From: Kuschelorhynchus macadamiae
Lineage: Eukaryota; Arthropoda; Insecta; Coleoptera; Curculionidae
NCBI GenBank assembly: GCA_030620095.1
Contig: JAUTXW010000873.1
Span: 1 to 64,000, forward strand
Direction: 5' to 3'
DNA: 64,000 nucleotides
Below, piece by piece: positions 1 to 12,360 of the stretch; the stretch's first letter is position 1; each line of letters opens with the position of its first letter. Made by a program: the position numbers and the translations under genes. A model generated the notes under the pieces. That model was given only the letters and a program-made list of their open reading frames with translations. It did not search any database and had not been told where the DNA came from.

Positions 1-783
1 GGTTATTTCATATGTTAATATGTTGTTTTACATTATAAAGTAATAAAATATAGTATAATTTATTCTGTTGCTTCTTTAAACTAGTTCTGTACCAAAAGTG
101 CATATATTAAAATTACATAAATTTATTCTTGTCATGAATTAGTTCTTATTTGGTTTGTATTTTGGGTTGCCTAGGGGAAGGATGAGATTATGAATGTTAA
201 AGAGCAATAAAAATGGAAAGCAAAATAAAAACGCCTTCTGTAAGTACATAACACCCCGCAGATCCAGTTACATTATATCTGTCAAAGCAAGAGTACCTGT
301 TTCCTTTCCTATAGGTTTCGTAACTTGTTTTAGCGTACTCTTTATGTTTTTCACATCTAACCTTTTTTCCTGATTAATTTAACCTTCTATTTGTACATTA
401 AGTAATTTTTATACTGAGTATGTTATAGGGCACGGTTTTGCCTCACGCGTACTTTTTTCAATGAGATTTCACTATTTCTCTCACGTGTAATTTTTTCTAT
501 ACGAACAATATTCTAACTAAATTACAACTAATATTGCACTCTAGATGGACATTTCCGATAAATGTACGGCGAACAATGCACTGTTCTAATCACTTTCCAT
601 TGTTATTAGTCTAACTAAAAACTGCCTGACACGAACTGTGGCACTTTTTGTCAAAGAATGAAAATTAACTTATGACGATTTCGAGCCTTTCATGCGAAAT
701 TTTCGATAATTTTGAATGCATTTAACATATTATTATAGGAAATTGCTTTATACAGTTTTATCTGTTTACCCGTCATACCGGGG
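1..783. other. AT-rich stretch, no gene recognised
   Basis: No reading frame with family resemblance was seen on either strand. The only ordered structure nearby is the duplicated segment that begins at about 784. Confidence 0.5.
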
Positions 784-1311
784 AACACACAGGTTGTTTC
801 TCAGATTTTATTTCGTTACTAGATATTTATTTGAAATCTGGAGCATAAACATGGTTCCGTGTAGTAGCCAATTTGATCGATAAAACATTTGGCTTCTATT
901 TAAACTGGCAGTGAGAGTGATACTACTGTGAAGTCTTTAGGACTTTTTTTTGTATAGTATATAATATACATCAAATGGAAACCGTTTCCATGGAAACGGC
1001 AGTTGAAAATCTTTAATTTTTTATGGTTAATCGGTTAACAAATTTTAAAAAATAGAACAAATTCATAACACACAGATCGTTTCTCAGCCTGTCATTTCGT
1101 TACTAGATATTTATTTGAAATCTGGAGCATATTCCATAGAGTACCCAATTTCATCGATAAAACATTTGAATTCGGTTTCCATTTAAACTGGATGTGAGAA
1201 TAATCCTACAATGAATTATCTATAGCTTTTGTGTAGTATATAATATACGTCACATGTCAACCGTTTCCATGGAAAAGGCAGTTGAAAATTTTTAATTTTT
1301 GATAGCTAATC
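784..1311. repeat. Tandem duplication, about 283-bp unit, two diverged copies
   Basis: Copy one (about 784-1066) and copy two (about 1067-1311) share a CGTTACTAGATATTTATTTG block, a run ending GATAAAACATTTG, and a palindromic CCGTTTCCATGGAAACGG-type core at 980-1000 that recurs at 1260-1280. The second copy carries substitutions and small gaps, so the duplication is not recent. No coding potential was seen. Confidence 0.75.
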
Positions 1312-2261
1312 GTCCCTCTTGTCCCTTGCCCTTCCAACCCCCGTCATACTCTTTACTTATTGACTCAAAATATTTATTGCGCAAAGAATAAAGTTATTTA
1401 ATATTTTCAACATTCATTAACACGAGAAAATAAAAAATGAAATTTTCATTATTAGGTAGTTTCCAGCTATTAATGCAAAAAATAGGTAAATCCTTTTTGC
1501 GGCATTGCTTTTATAAAGAAAAGTTACATAAATTACAACTTATAGAATATACAAAGTTATTATCAAATAACTATTATAAGTATATAAATTGTGTTGTCTG
1601 TTTGTAGTGGAATTCTGTACTAGGGAAGTTCAGTAAATTGGTCTTTATCGATTTTTTTATTGTTAAGTAATCTTTTTTGACGGTACTAAGCTTTGTTGTT
1701 AATATGCACCCAAGAAAGATTTTCTGTTTTAGGTGGGTATAACAAAAGTTTCGAAGACACAAGTGACCGCACAGTACATTTTTGACCAAATAAAATCAGT
1801 TCATTTTTAATGTTTTTACTGTAATCTTACAAAGTATATTTATTGGACGAAACCTCCAACAAATTCCATTCTTTCTTGGAAAACGCAATTACGAAAACAA
1901 TCATTACGAATACCCCTCGCGAATGCCTGCATAATCGCTGTTTGTGAGGCGCGGCTATCAAGGTTCTCTCTCGACTATGCCATTATATTAATTACTATCC
2001 GTATGGCTCATTTGTATTCTTTCAGTTCCATTTTTTCAGAAAGACCTGTAATTCTCAGAAATCGCTTTGATAAAATGCTCGACGACAAATTTGGACGTGC
2101 GAAGTGGTTAAATTTTTGTACGAAACTAATTTTATCTAACATCTAGTGTTAATTACGGATCTAGGGATGGGCGATAAATCAATCTATCAATTTTGGTCAA
2201 TTATCGATTTACCGATAGGTTAATATACATATATCGATAGATAAATTAAAATATCGGCATT
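1312..2261. other. AT-rich stretch, no gene recognised
   Basis: Only short shadow frames occur, for example a 71-codon minus-strand frame at 1574-1789 with no family signature. Nothing else was supported. Confidence 0.45.
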
Positions 2262-2450
2262 TTTGTACTTCCCTCGTAATTTTTGCAGATCTTTGCGTTT
2301 TAATGTCCCTAGACCCAGAAAAATATGTTCACCCATTGTGCACGGTATAGCTCAAGAACTACTTATCCGATTGACTTCAAATTTTTGGTTAAAAATCAAA
2401 GGTTATAGAGGGATTTATAGGTTCTATGTAAGTAAAGCCTTCTTATAAAT
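2262..2450 (+). repeat. Fragment of the dispersed TTCCCTCGTAA repeat family
   Basis: The segment begins with TACTTCCCTCGTAATTTTTG, then shows the family's GCAGATCTTTGCGTTTTA, CCCTAGA and 'agctcaagaactacttatccgattgacttcaaattttgg' type stretches (only short parts quoted). The same order of blocks is seen at 6590, 24300, 44955 and in inverted form near 49400, so this is a dispersed repeat and not a gene. Confidence 0.75.
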
Positions 2451-2820
2451 TCCAAAATTCTGAAAATATTTTCATGAAAATCAAATTTTCACAATTCTAT
2501 AAAAACAAACTAATAACTTCATAAATGTAGATATATTTTTTTCTTCAGAACAACTTGTCACTCGACTGAGGAACATTGTATCCAGCCAAACCCTTTGCAA
2601 ATATCATCCTTCCCTATACTTCCTGTCTACGTCAACGTTTCCCTGATAGAACAGCACACGCAGGAAATGACGATACAATCTGTTTCACAAAACCCATTCA
2701 CTCATTGTTGGCGACATGTCTCCAGTTTGCTTGTGTTCTATCAAGCGCTGCCGGTGCATGCAGCATTATTGAAAGAAAGTACAATAGATAACTATCGCAA
2801 ATAACAGAACTAATATTTTA

Positions 2821-2821
2821 T

Positions 2822-2883
<62 letters not shown>
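2821..2883. repeat. (CA)n/(TA)n microsatellite
   Basis: A short CA run passes directly into about 46 bases of TA. It is one of about ten TA arrays in the window. Confidence 0.95.
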
Positions 2884-2885
<2 letters not shown>

Positions 2886-3944
2886 AAGTGATAAAATAAT
2901 CTTGACCCACTAGCTAGACAACAGAGTAAAAATATTGGGTAAACGGTCTGTATAAGTGCTGGTTAAAAAGAATCTTTTCTATTATGCCGAGCTTTCGACA
3001 ATCTTTATTTCCTTCTTCAAGGCTACAATATATAGTTGATGGAATATTAAAAAAATTTAAAATTTATGAGGTAAACTTACTTAAAAAAGCATAAATTGTT
3101 TAAAATACACACACACAACTACTACCTTTTTTTTGAAAATGTTGAAAAATGATACGAGCAAATTAGGTTTGTTTCTTTTATTTCAAACTGGATAAACTTT
3201 GGATCAAGTTGGGTGGCTTTTTTTAGACCCATTTATGTTTTAGTCTACAAATTCACGTTTAAAATATAAATTTAATTCAGGTTTGCTTACATTTGATAAA
3301 GTGACAATGCATGAAGCTAAGAAAAATGAAAAACATTTCAAGTCAACCAATAGCGCTGGCATATAGCTCTAAAATAGAAAAAGAAACAACTTTTTTCTTT
3401 ACCATTTTCCAATTTAACAGGTAAGATAAATCACGAGACTGACTTTTTTTATTGTCATTTTGCATTATTATTGTTCATGCAAATTTTAATACAAATTTTA
3501 ATACATACATATGATTCGGACTTTACTGTAATTAAGGCAATCTAAACAAATAATATCATTGTCCCCCGGATTGTCCTTCCCAGCGACCCATAGGAAGAAT
3601 CTTAACCAAAGCTTTTATTTAACTTCAGTTCAAGCTTCACTTGTATGTTAGTATGTTTGAGTCAGATATTGCAAGTAACTTTTGAAACAGTTCCCGTTAT
3701 CCGAATTGACTGAGTTTTGGTATACATCATGGGAGCTCGGAGGGAGGCGCTTGCCCCTTTCTGGAAAATGCAAATATTGTATATTACATATGTATTATGG
3801 TAAAAACAGTGATTTTGCCCGATCGAATCTTGAAGTCGCTTTTGGGGTTACATTTATGTCAAGTGGATGCCGGATGACCTTTTTCAGTAATCAGTAATTT
3901 TTTAATATTGTTGCCCCCCATCCCTGGAAATAGTTCTGCGGGTG
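2884..3944. other. No gene recognised
   Basis: The stretch is AT-rich. A GCCGAGCTTTCGACAATC motif at about 2985 resembles untranslated parts of Penelope-like elements, but no RT or GIY-YIG coding sequence is attached, so no call is made. Confidence 0.35.
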
Positions 3945-4315
3945 CTTATGGCATACATACGTAAACCCGATGACAATATAATGTTATGATGAAATGTCTT
4001 ATACAGAGTGCTTGAAAAGTTGCTAAAAATTACAAAATAAAGTAAACGTAAAAAACATATCTCGTTATCGGAATTGATTGAGATTTGGTATACATAAACC
4101 CGATGACAATACAATATTATGGTGTTCAATCATAAATGTCTTTATACAGGGTGCATAAAAAAAAATGCTAAAAAGTACAAAACAGTTCCTCTTATCGGAA
4201 TTGACTCAGATTCGATATACATAGATAAACTTGATGACAATAGAATATTATAGTATCCAATCGTGAATATATTACACAAGCAGCATAAAAAGTACGAAAT
4301 AAAGTAAATGTAAAA
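3945..4315. repeat. Short tandem repeats, three diverged units of about 120-140 bp
   Basis: Each unit has TATCGGAATTGA, a GGTATACAT-like box, CCCGATGACAATA, an AATATTAT box and a TACAGGGTGC-like box (exact at 4143, degenerate at about 4003). The TACAGGGTG box resembles mariner-type TIR starts seen later in the window, so these may be amplified MITE pieces. Confidence 0.65.
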
Positions 4316-4325
4316 AAAAAATTAA

Positions 4326-4558
4326 AAAAGCTTTTATTTATAAACTATTTAACTGAAAAGTCAAAAATAATTAAACTTACATAAGCACAGAACTTTTAAA
4401 AATTTCAATATTTTTTTAACAGCTTAAGGTTTTATTTTAAGTGTAAAGACGTCTCACGCCTTAAGCTTTTAAGAAAATATTCCAATTTGAAAAGTTCTGT
4501 ATTGATGTAAACTTAATAATTTTTTACTTTTCAGTTCCATAGCTTATAAATAAAAGTT
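4326..4558. repeat. Foldback (palindromic) MITE-like repeat
   Basis: The left arm (about 4326-4432) and right arm (about 4460-4558) are imperfect inverted copies. AAGCTTTTATTTATAA at the outside left matches TTATAAATAAAAGTTT at the outside right, and both arms carry the ACTGAAAAGT, AACTTAC, CAGAACTTTT and CTTAAG boxes. The loop is about 27 bp. The structure would fold into a hairpin of about 100 bp. No ORF is present. Confidence 0.8.
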
Positions 4559-6229
4559 TAAAAGTGGTAACGTGGCAGAGGAGCTTCGATAAAGATATCG
4601 TTGCCACAATTAGGGAGGAGATTCATGGTCATTCCCGAGGCTTAACGAGAGTACATTGAAAGTGAAAGTAAGGCAAAAAGTTAAACATTCCCAGCCGGCT
4701 TAAGATTTGTTTGCCTAAATATGTAGGAAATATGTTGCTGTTAAATGTTAATTCGTCTTGAAAACGAAATCCTTTGTAATGTATATTACCGTTATCGTTG
4801 TAATGTCGTCATCAGCAATACAACAGCGGTCTATTAAATTAAAATAGTAGTTTATGTGGTGAGTGCATGTAGAGCCAGCAAGATATCTGATATGTTTCTG
4901 ACGACATTTACATTAACAAAAAGTACAAGTGCCTTTTTGATCTTATGCATTTGCATTAAATTACACACATTTAACGCATCTGGACTCATTGACGTAATTT
5001 AAAAGATGAATGAATTTATTTCTTATGTGCGTATTCGTTGGCTAAGTGGCAGTTGGGTGTAAATACCATACTCAGAATGGCAAAATACAATGCTTGTAAG
5101 ATGCTGAATGTCGCTTTTAATTTGATGGCATTTTTAATTTTTTTTGTTGATATGAGTTTGAGTTTTTTAAATTTAATCCGTCTTTTATCTACGACAATTT
5201 TGTTTGGGATGTGTGAAAAATTAAAAATAATGCAAACCAAAAAGTTTTGCAGAAGCTTGTTTGGTTTGATTTTTCTATTGCTTAAAAGAGTCACTAAAAT
5301 GATAATTTATATCTTAATCCAAAGAAATAAGTATGGGCTTTATTTTGAAAATACTAACATGAATGCTTATATAATAAAACATAAAAAATATTGGAAACCA
5401 AAGAGCATTCTCCAAATTCCATCAAGAGTACATTCATCCTACAGGATATCCCTTAACACCCACACCCTTATAGGCGAAAGTTCTCCTCTTTTAATCTGAT
5501 GATCTTCTCAGATTTCATCTCAGTCGAGTTTTTCGACACTCTGGAAAGATAAAGATTTACTTGGCTTCATGCTTAGAAAAAATAGCACTTTCACCAGTAC
5601 TAGACACTCACATATAATTTTCCAACAAAGGAAATATCCACTTTACAGTATGAATGCTTTAAGTGAAACTCTTTGTTTAAAGTGCCCATCTTTGGCTCTT
5701 AAGAGTGCATTGCTTCAAACGGCTAGGGACAGTCCGTCGGCTGACCTTGGAGAACACAGGTGGAGCTTAACCAGTTCCCACTACCGTCATTTCGATGCGA
5801 ACGTATTTAGAATATTTTCTAACAAGATTTTGGCGACTGCTTTACTTAAATTATTTGAGTATTTCCGTACATCGCCCGGCAAAGTTGGAAGTTTGGAGAT
5901 TGTATGAAATTTTTTAATGCAATCTCATTTATTTAGAACTTTTTAAGGAGTAGGTTCTCAGGGACTGACTTAATTTAAATAATTTTGGCATATATCGTGT
6001 CCTAGCCGAAAATATATTGGAGATATTGTATTGGGTTTTATGTTTAGGTAAAGATTGGAACGTAAATGCTTATAATATGTATTATATTACATCAATAATT
6101 TTTTAAAGAGCATTTTTTATACTTACACGGACTAGTCTAAGAAAAAAGTTATATGACTGGAATAATTGAAAGTATTATTAATATCTTAAAAGCCCGTTTA
6201 AAAAAAAACGTATAGTTCAGAAAATACCT
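4559..6229. other. No gene recognised; two open frames of doubtful status
   Basis: A 153-codon plus-strand frame (5038-5499) and a 112-codon frame (5569-5907) are the longest here. Neither shows a domain, signal peptide, repeat or catalytic motif that I recognise. The first is rich in Leu, Ile, Phe and Lys, as chance frames in AT-rich DNA are, and is shadowed by an antisense frame. They are not called as genes. Confidence 0.4.
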
Positions 6230-8129
<1,900 letters not shown>

Positions 8130-8310
8130 TGTGGTTGTAAAGTTTTAATATTTCCTCGCAATAGTGTGGAATTCGCCATAGAATTCTTTCTATTTTTAGT
8201 TAAACCTATAAACACTTCATACCGTTTGAAAGATAAACAATCAGAGTATGACTGTCCTATAATAGTTTTTTTTATTCATTTTGGAGAGAAGATAAATGGT
8301 AAAATCGTGA
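8130..8310 (+). repeat. Diverged direct repeat, partner at about 22045-22215
   Basis: Both places contain GTTTGAAAGATAAACAATCA preceded by TTTCTATTT..AATTAAACCTAT and an AATGGTATGGAATTC-like box. They lie in the same orientation about 13.9 kb apart, flanking the virus-like element and its surroundings. A 99-codon frame over the left copy (8082-8381) is not conserved in the right copy, so it is not called as a gene. Confidence 0.7.
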
Positions 8311-8331
8311 CATTAATGAAACCTTTCCACC

Positions 8332-8660
8332 GAGGTTTTTATACTATTTTATTTACAACCTTACCGTTTAAATGCAAATGACGCTTTTGTGACAAGTAAG
8401 ATTCCTGTATAACCATAACCATCAACAAATAAAAAAAAATGGAAATTTTGTCAGTAATTACTATAATACTAAACAAGGTTTTTATACTATTTTAATTACA
8501 ATCTTACCTTTTAAATGCAAGTGATGCTTTTGTGACAAATATAACTATGTGAGAAATTAACAAAGTAAGATTCCTGTATAACCATAAGCTTTATCACCAT
8601 CAACAAATAAAAAAAATTAAATTTTGATAGTATTTATTATAATACTAAACAAGCCAAGCA
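8332..8660. repeat. Tandem duplication of about 150-180 bp
   Basis: A block starting GAGGTTTTTATACTATTTTA and ending TATAATACTAAACAAG occurs at about 8332-8475 and again at about 8476-8655. Both copies include TTTTGTGACAA, GTAAGATTCCTGTATAACCA and CATCAACAAATAAAAAAA. No coding signal was seen. Confidence 0.75.
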
Positions 8661-8720
8661 TACAACTTAAATTAATTGTATTTTTCATAGATTGTCATAA
8701 CAAAAGTGTTTTCGAAGAAA

Positions 8721-8873
8721 ATGAGCGATTCAGAACAAATCATTTGTGCTCCTCGATTAAGAGAAGCCGCCGAAAGTTTAAATAAATTTAATAATCAAAT
8801 AAAATTGAAACATTTTCGTTATTCAATAACTATCGACATTTGCGTGAATGGAAGTGACATTTACCCGGGTTGA
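8721..8873 (+). CDS. Small unclassified ORF (50 codons)
   Basis: An ATG-initiated frame starts MSDSEQIICAPRLREAAESL and ends at a TGA at 8871-8873. It has no recognised domain. Its N-terminal composition (acidic start, then a potentially helical Leu/Ala/Glu/Asn segment) looks more protein-like than neighbouring frames, and it lies just upstream of the virus-like element. A hairpin begins inside its last codons. It could be the 5' end of a broken early gene of that element or a chance frame. Confidence 0.3.
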   Translation: MSDSEQIICAPRLREAAESLNKFNNQIKLKHFRYSITIDICVNGSDIYPG

Positions 8874-8906
8874 ACGTAATCACTTTCCACCTAGGTAAAT
8901 GTCACT
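8853..8906. repeat. Hairpin with 13-bp perfect arms
   Basis: AGTGACATTTACC at 8853-8865 is the exact inverse of GGTAAATGTCACT at 8894-8906, with a 28-base loop. It could be a terminator-like or regulatory structure, or a remnant of an inverted repeat end. Confidence 0.7.
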
Positions 8907-9248
8907 TTTCATCGGGATAAATGGCAAAATCAGAAATATGTTTCTTTCAAAGTTTTAAGATATCAGAAATGTTAACATTACATACGTGGTTGTAAATAAA
9001 TGATTTTTTTGACTTATATTTTTCTTTTTCTCACCTTAATACAATGTTACATTTTAAAAAGTTTTGACAATTTTGACATGCATAAAGACATATTTAATGT
9101 TTTTCTCGAAAACAGCTCAACACATTAAAAATTTCAACAAATATTTTTGAAATAGTTTTAATTAGTAGAAAATTGAGAAAAGAAGTCAGTATTGAAAGGT
9201 ATTAGACAGGTCATTAGAAGATAGTAGTGAGAATATACGGATTGACAA

Positions 9249-9263
9249 CCCCCCCCCCCCCCC
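9249..9263. repeat. Poly(C) tract of 15
   Basis: A run of 15 C stands out in AT-rich surroundings, immediately left of the CRE-like module. A similar G run occurs at 22537-22546 and C/G runs occur at the mariner-type ends at 27966-27980 and 30255-30263. Confidence 0.9.
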
Positions 9264-9345
9264 GCCACTAATCCTGACCTTGAGAGCACAGGTGTTCTGT
9301 ATTGTTTGGCCTTGAGGATATCTGACGTCATATGACCTTGAGTGC
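9262..9345 (+). promoter_or_regulatory. CRE-like module, left copy
   Basis: The palindrome TGACGTCA (9323-9330) is followed directly by TATGACCTTGAG and preceded by TGACCTTGAG and GGCCTTGAGG boxes. The same arrangement recurs at 18966-19030 upstream of another acidic gene of the same element. TGACGTCA is the consensus CREB/ATF site and TGACCTT a nuclear-receptor half-site. Use by host factors is inference. Confidence 0.5.
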
Positions 9346-9447
9346 TCATCCCAATTTTTTGATATTTCTGAATTGGGTTAATTCACAATTTGGTAATAAT
9401 TTTACAAATCAGATTACACAGACATTTTAATAATTAGTGTTTGAAAG

Positions 9448-9949
9448 ATGTGTGACAGCAATAGTACCATGACACCAAGTGAAGACCTTGATTCTCACAT
9501 GATGTGTTTACGCGACAAACACATCATGTGAGAAGTTAAGTTAAGAAATGTGGCACAAGAGATATTACATTTTGCAACATTTGATGGGTCAGCGGTTGAA
9601 TCAACAGTCAGTCAATATAGAAAGTACATGAAAGATGTCATTAATTTCATGTCAGACGCTCATTTGTGTGAAAGATACTTATGGTTCCATCAACTTAGAC
9701 GAGTTTTGTCTTGAAATGATCGACGAAGGTCTCCAAAGCTATGTTGTCGAAATACCAAATTTACCCAAGGAATTGCTATCAAAGTATGGTTGGGTCTCAG
9801 CGGAAAACATCAATGAAGTTGTGAAAAATGATAGCAATGCAGATAGTTTGGATCGTGTAGACAATACCGCCGATGCTACTGAAGAATGGGACAAAATGGA
9901 TGTTGACGATATAGATAATGAAAACTGTGAAAATAAAATAGAAATGTAA
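9448..9949 (+). pseudogene. Unclassified early-type gene of the virus-like element, acidic C-terminus, frameshifted
   Basis: An ATG at 9448 opens a short frame (MCDSNSTMTPSEDL...) that closes at 9529-9531, inside a perfect hairpin. A second frame is open from about 9533 through a segment with LRNVAQEILHFATFDGSAVE. At about 9660-9690 sense passes to a third frame that runs to the stop at 9947-9949 and contains INLDEFCLEMIDEGLQSYVV and a C-terminal Asp/Glu-rich tail. I recognise no domain. The tail (ADSLDRV...EEWDKMD) is shared with the end of the gene at 19122-19506, as is the 3' flank, so the two are related by duplication or recombination. The function is unknown; an acidic early regulatory protein is only a guess. 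The continuous protein-like stretches across frames argue for a recently broken gene. Confidence 0.55.
9492..9534. repeat. Perfect 18-bp-arm hairpin inside the broken gene
   Basis: TTCTCACATGATGTGTTT at 9492-9509 and its exact inverse at 9517-9534 flank a 7-base loop ACGCGAC. It contains the stop of the first reading frame. Confidence 0.95.
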
Positions 9950-10080
9950 ACAATTATATGTACCATGCAAACACAATTTTGTAAATAAATAATCATTTTA
10001 TTAATGTATTTGTGTTATTTGTCTAGTTTTTAAATTTATCAATATAAATATAAAGTATTTTGAGAATCAATCAATTAGCT
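9836..10080 (+). repeat. Direct repeat shared with 19427-19625 (gene end and 3' flank)
   Basis: Both copies contain AGATAGTTTGGATCGTGTAG, a TGTAAACAATTA box, CCATGCAAACA, AATAAATA, and a long closing block with TGTGTTATTTGTCTAGTTTT and AAATTTATCAATATAAATATA. They lie in the same orientation about 9.6 kb apart, so they are not terminal inverted repeats. Confidence 0.85.
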
Positions 10081-10204
10081 CTGATTAAAGATTGATCTTG
10101 AAATAAATTTAGTCTTGTTTAAAAAAAAAAAAGTCTGTGAGAAAATAACACAATAAGACTCAAATCCTATTCACATGCATTCTGTGTGTCCTTGTAAACG
10201 CAAT

Positions 10205-10300
10205 CTTAAAAAATCTGTATATACACGCTCCCAACCGTATATACACGCCCCTAACTGTGTGACGTTGTAAATACAACCTTGAACAATCTGTATATATACG
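10205..10300 (+). promoter_or_regulatory. Repeated TATA-like promoter region
   Basis: Three TATA-type boxes are embedded in a small repeat: TGTATATACACGCTCCCAAC (10217), CGTATATACACGCCCCTAAC (about 10237) and TGTATATATACGCGCAC (about 10289). The last is about 80 bases before the ATG at 10379, a plausible core-promoter distance with the 5' leader. Confidence 0.45.
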
Positions 10301-10378
10301 CGCACTTAAACAAGGAAATTATTAGTTCACTTTCATCGTTTCTTCTTTAGTTACGTATTAAAAGCGAATAGTTTTACA

Positions 10379-10808
10379 ATGTCTCAGTCTACCTCCGTAA
10401 AGAAGACAGACATTATGATGTGATAGTGGGAACGAGAGGTTTTTTTTCTTGGTGTCATAACTGGGTGATAAATATGACATACGAACAAATACCATCTCAA
10501 CATCATCACCGCCTAGCACTAGGAGAAGATTAAATTTTACGCCACCACTGCAAGAGGATGCACCAGCACCCGATCAAGCGGGACCATCTGGAATTTTGCA
10601 GACTCCCGATCAAGCTGGCCATCTCTAATATTGTGGAGTCCCGGAACAAGCTGGCCTTTCTGGAATTTTGCGGACTCCATCGCCACAGTTCAGCCAAGAA
10701 GGGCAGCAATGGGTGGCTTCTTCTTCAGGGAGCTCCACCACATCAAACCTAGATGCTCCCCTGGACATATCCGATGAAGAGGATTTTTTCGAGAGTTTGA
10801 AGAAGTAG
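10379..10808 (+). pseudogene. Unclassified early-type gene with 12-residue repeats and acidic C-terminus, broken
   Basis: The ATG at 10379 starts MSQSTSVKKTDIMM and then meets a stop. One base over, a frame runs to the TAG at 10806-10808, with two in-frame stops on the way (about 10483 and 10627). The middle part is a Pro/Ser/Arg-rich stretch, then three tandem 12-residue units of pattern P-D/E-Q-A-G-x-S-G-I-L-x-T (about 10579-10689, the second one damaged). The C-terminus is DAPLDISDEEDFFESLKK. I know of no family match. The acidic end and position beside a TATA cluster suggest a regulatory early protein, by inference. A 64-codon frame on 10558-10752 in another phase is a shadow. Confidence 0.5.
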
Positions 10809-11160
10809 AAGAAGATCTAGAAGAAATAGTTCGGCATATATGTGCAACAAAAGAAGATGTGAGGGCGTTTAGTTTCGAACCTTAAATTATGTATATATAA
10901 ATAGCTTTAGAAATTTGTAAATATTTAGTTAAGTAAAAAATGAAATATTACTAATATTACTTTTCTTTTATTTGTATTATTTTCAACAGTTTTCAGATAT
11001 AAATTCAAACATTTTTTGAATTTTATTTTAGTTCTAAGTAAGAATTAACGTTACAATTGATAAATTTAGTCGTCAAAAAATTAATAAAAAAAATAGGAAT
11101 TGGTTTTAAGTTTAATGTTGATCATCAATATGACATTCAAGAAAAATCTTTTTTTATTTT
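10809..11160. other. No gene recognised
   Basis: AT-rich spacer between the broken acidic gene and the duplicated segment. Confidence 0.4.
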
Positions 11161-11210
11161 GTACCTTATAATGCTACACTTTAGTGAAAAAAAAATAGTT
11201 TTAGATAAAC

Positions 11211-11462
11211 ATGGGTCGTGTTAACAACACAATTGATAAATTTGGACGTCAAAAGCTTGGTGAAAAAGTGCATTTATTGAGGGGGTCACCAGGAATTGGA
11301 TTTAAGCTTACATCGGACGGTCAATAAAGCATGCAGGGAAAATCTTTAACCAATGTCGCCCCGCCGACTAAGGGTAGTGATGCTGTTACCCAGGATTATG
11401 CGCTTAAAGAAATTCATAAGCTTCGGATATCACTGGCTGAATTATTAATTCAAAATACGTAA
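11211..11462 (+). pseudogene. First copy of a duplicated unclassified gene, truncated
   Basis: The ATG at 11211 begins MGRVNNTIDKFGRQKLGEKV and the frame closes after about 38 codons. Another frame then continues through TKGSDAVTQDYALKEIHKLR to a stop at 11460-11462. The segment 11162-11417 is duplicated 563 bp downstream with few changes. It lacks the coiled-coil tail of the second copy, so it looks like a 5' duplicate followed by decay. Confidence 0.55.
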
Positions 11463-11773
11463 AATAATTAGTGTTATTAAGTCCGAAATAGAATTTGTAT
11501 ATGTGTACTCTATAATAGAAAAAAGTGAAGTAATATTATCCAACCTTGAAAAAATGTTGATCAGTTAATTAAGAAATTCGTAGATCTTGGATACATTCAA
11601 GGAAAATATCTAACTATGATAATAGAAACTATTTAACTGAGATACTAGAAACAAGTGATGTAATATTATCTAACCTTAATGGAAATATTTAAACAACGTC
11701 GCAGATCCTACAAGTTTTGTTTTATACCTTATAATGCTACACTTTAGTGAAAAAAAAATAGTTTTAGATAAAC

Positions 11774-12132
11774 ATGGGTCGTGTTAACAACACAATTGAT
11801 AAATTTGGACGTCAAAAGCTTGGTGAAAAAGTGCAATTATTGAGAGGGTCACCAGGAATTGGATGTAAACTTACGCCGGACGGTCAATATGACATACAGG
11901 AAAATCTTTAACCAATGTCGCCCCACCGACTAAGGGTAGTGATGCTGTTACCCAGGATTATGCGCTTAAAGAAATTCACCGATTACGTGTGCAAATAGAA
12001 GATATAATGAATACAGATCTACTTAATAAGGTTCGTGCCGATATAAAGCAGCTTGAAGAAAAAATTGTTAATATCGAAACAATGAAAATAGATGTACTCG
12101 GGAGAATTGAAAAATCTAAAATGCAAACATGA
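11774..12132 (+). pseudogene. Second copy of the duplicated gene: basic N-terminus plus coiled coil, one frame change
   Basis: It starts MGRVNNTIDKFGRQKLGEKV at 11774 and runs about 45 codons to a TAA at about 11909. The sense then moves one base to a frame carrying TKGSDAVTQDYALKEIHRLR followed by a Leu/Ile/Glu/Lys heptad-like helix up to the TGA at 12130-12132. The whole would be about 120 residues: a basic N-terminal part with a G-S-P-G-I-G turn, then a coiled coil. I do not recognise the family. Its place beside the capsid-gene block suggests a small structural or attachment protein of the element, which is inference. Confidence 0.55.
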
Positions 12133-12360
12133 TGGAATAATGTATGAGAAAAAAATCAATATAGCTCCAGTTTGATGAGGATTACTCGTATAAGAAGATA
12201 ATCAAGAATGATGATTGTTGTGAATAAGCCTAGTTTATAATTGTAATAAACACATAGTTAAATAAAACAAGTTTGAATTCCATTGGGTATTTATTTTAAT
12301 AGTAACCTTAACCAATATACATATTTCGATAGGTTTGAAAATATTACAAAATATAATATT

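Noticed and set aside
2985..3025. Penelope-type untranslated motif (GAGCTTTCGAC)
   Set aside because: Too short and without RT or endonuclease sequence nearby.
5038..5499. 153-codon plus-strand open frame with an overlapping antisense frame
   Set aside because: Composition is Leu/Ile/Phe/Lys-rich as expected for AT-rich DNA; no domain, repeat or conservation hint; no promoter seen.
5569..5907. 112-codon open frame
   Set aside because: No recognisable motif and no neighbour that would explain it; treated as chance.
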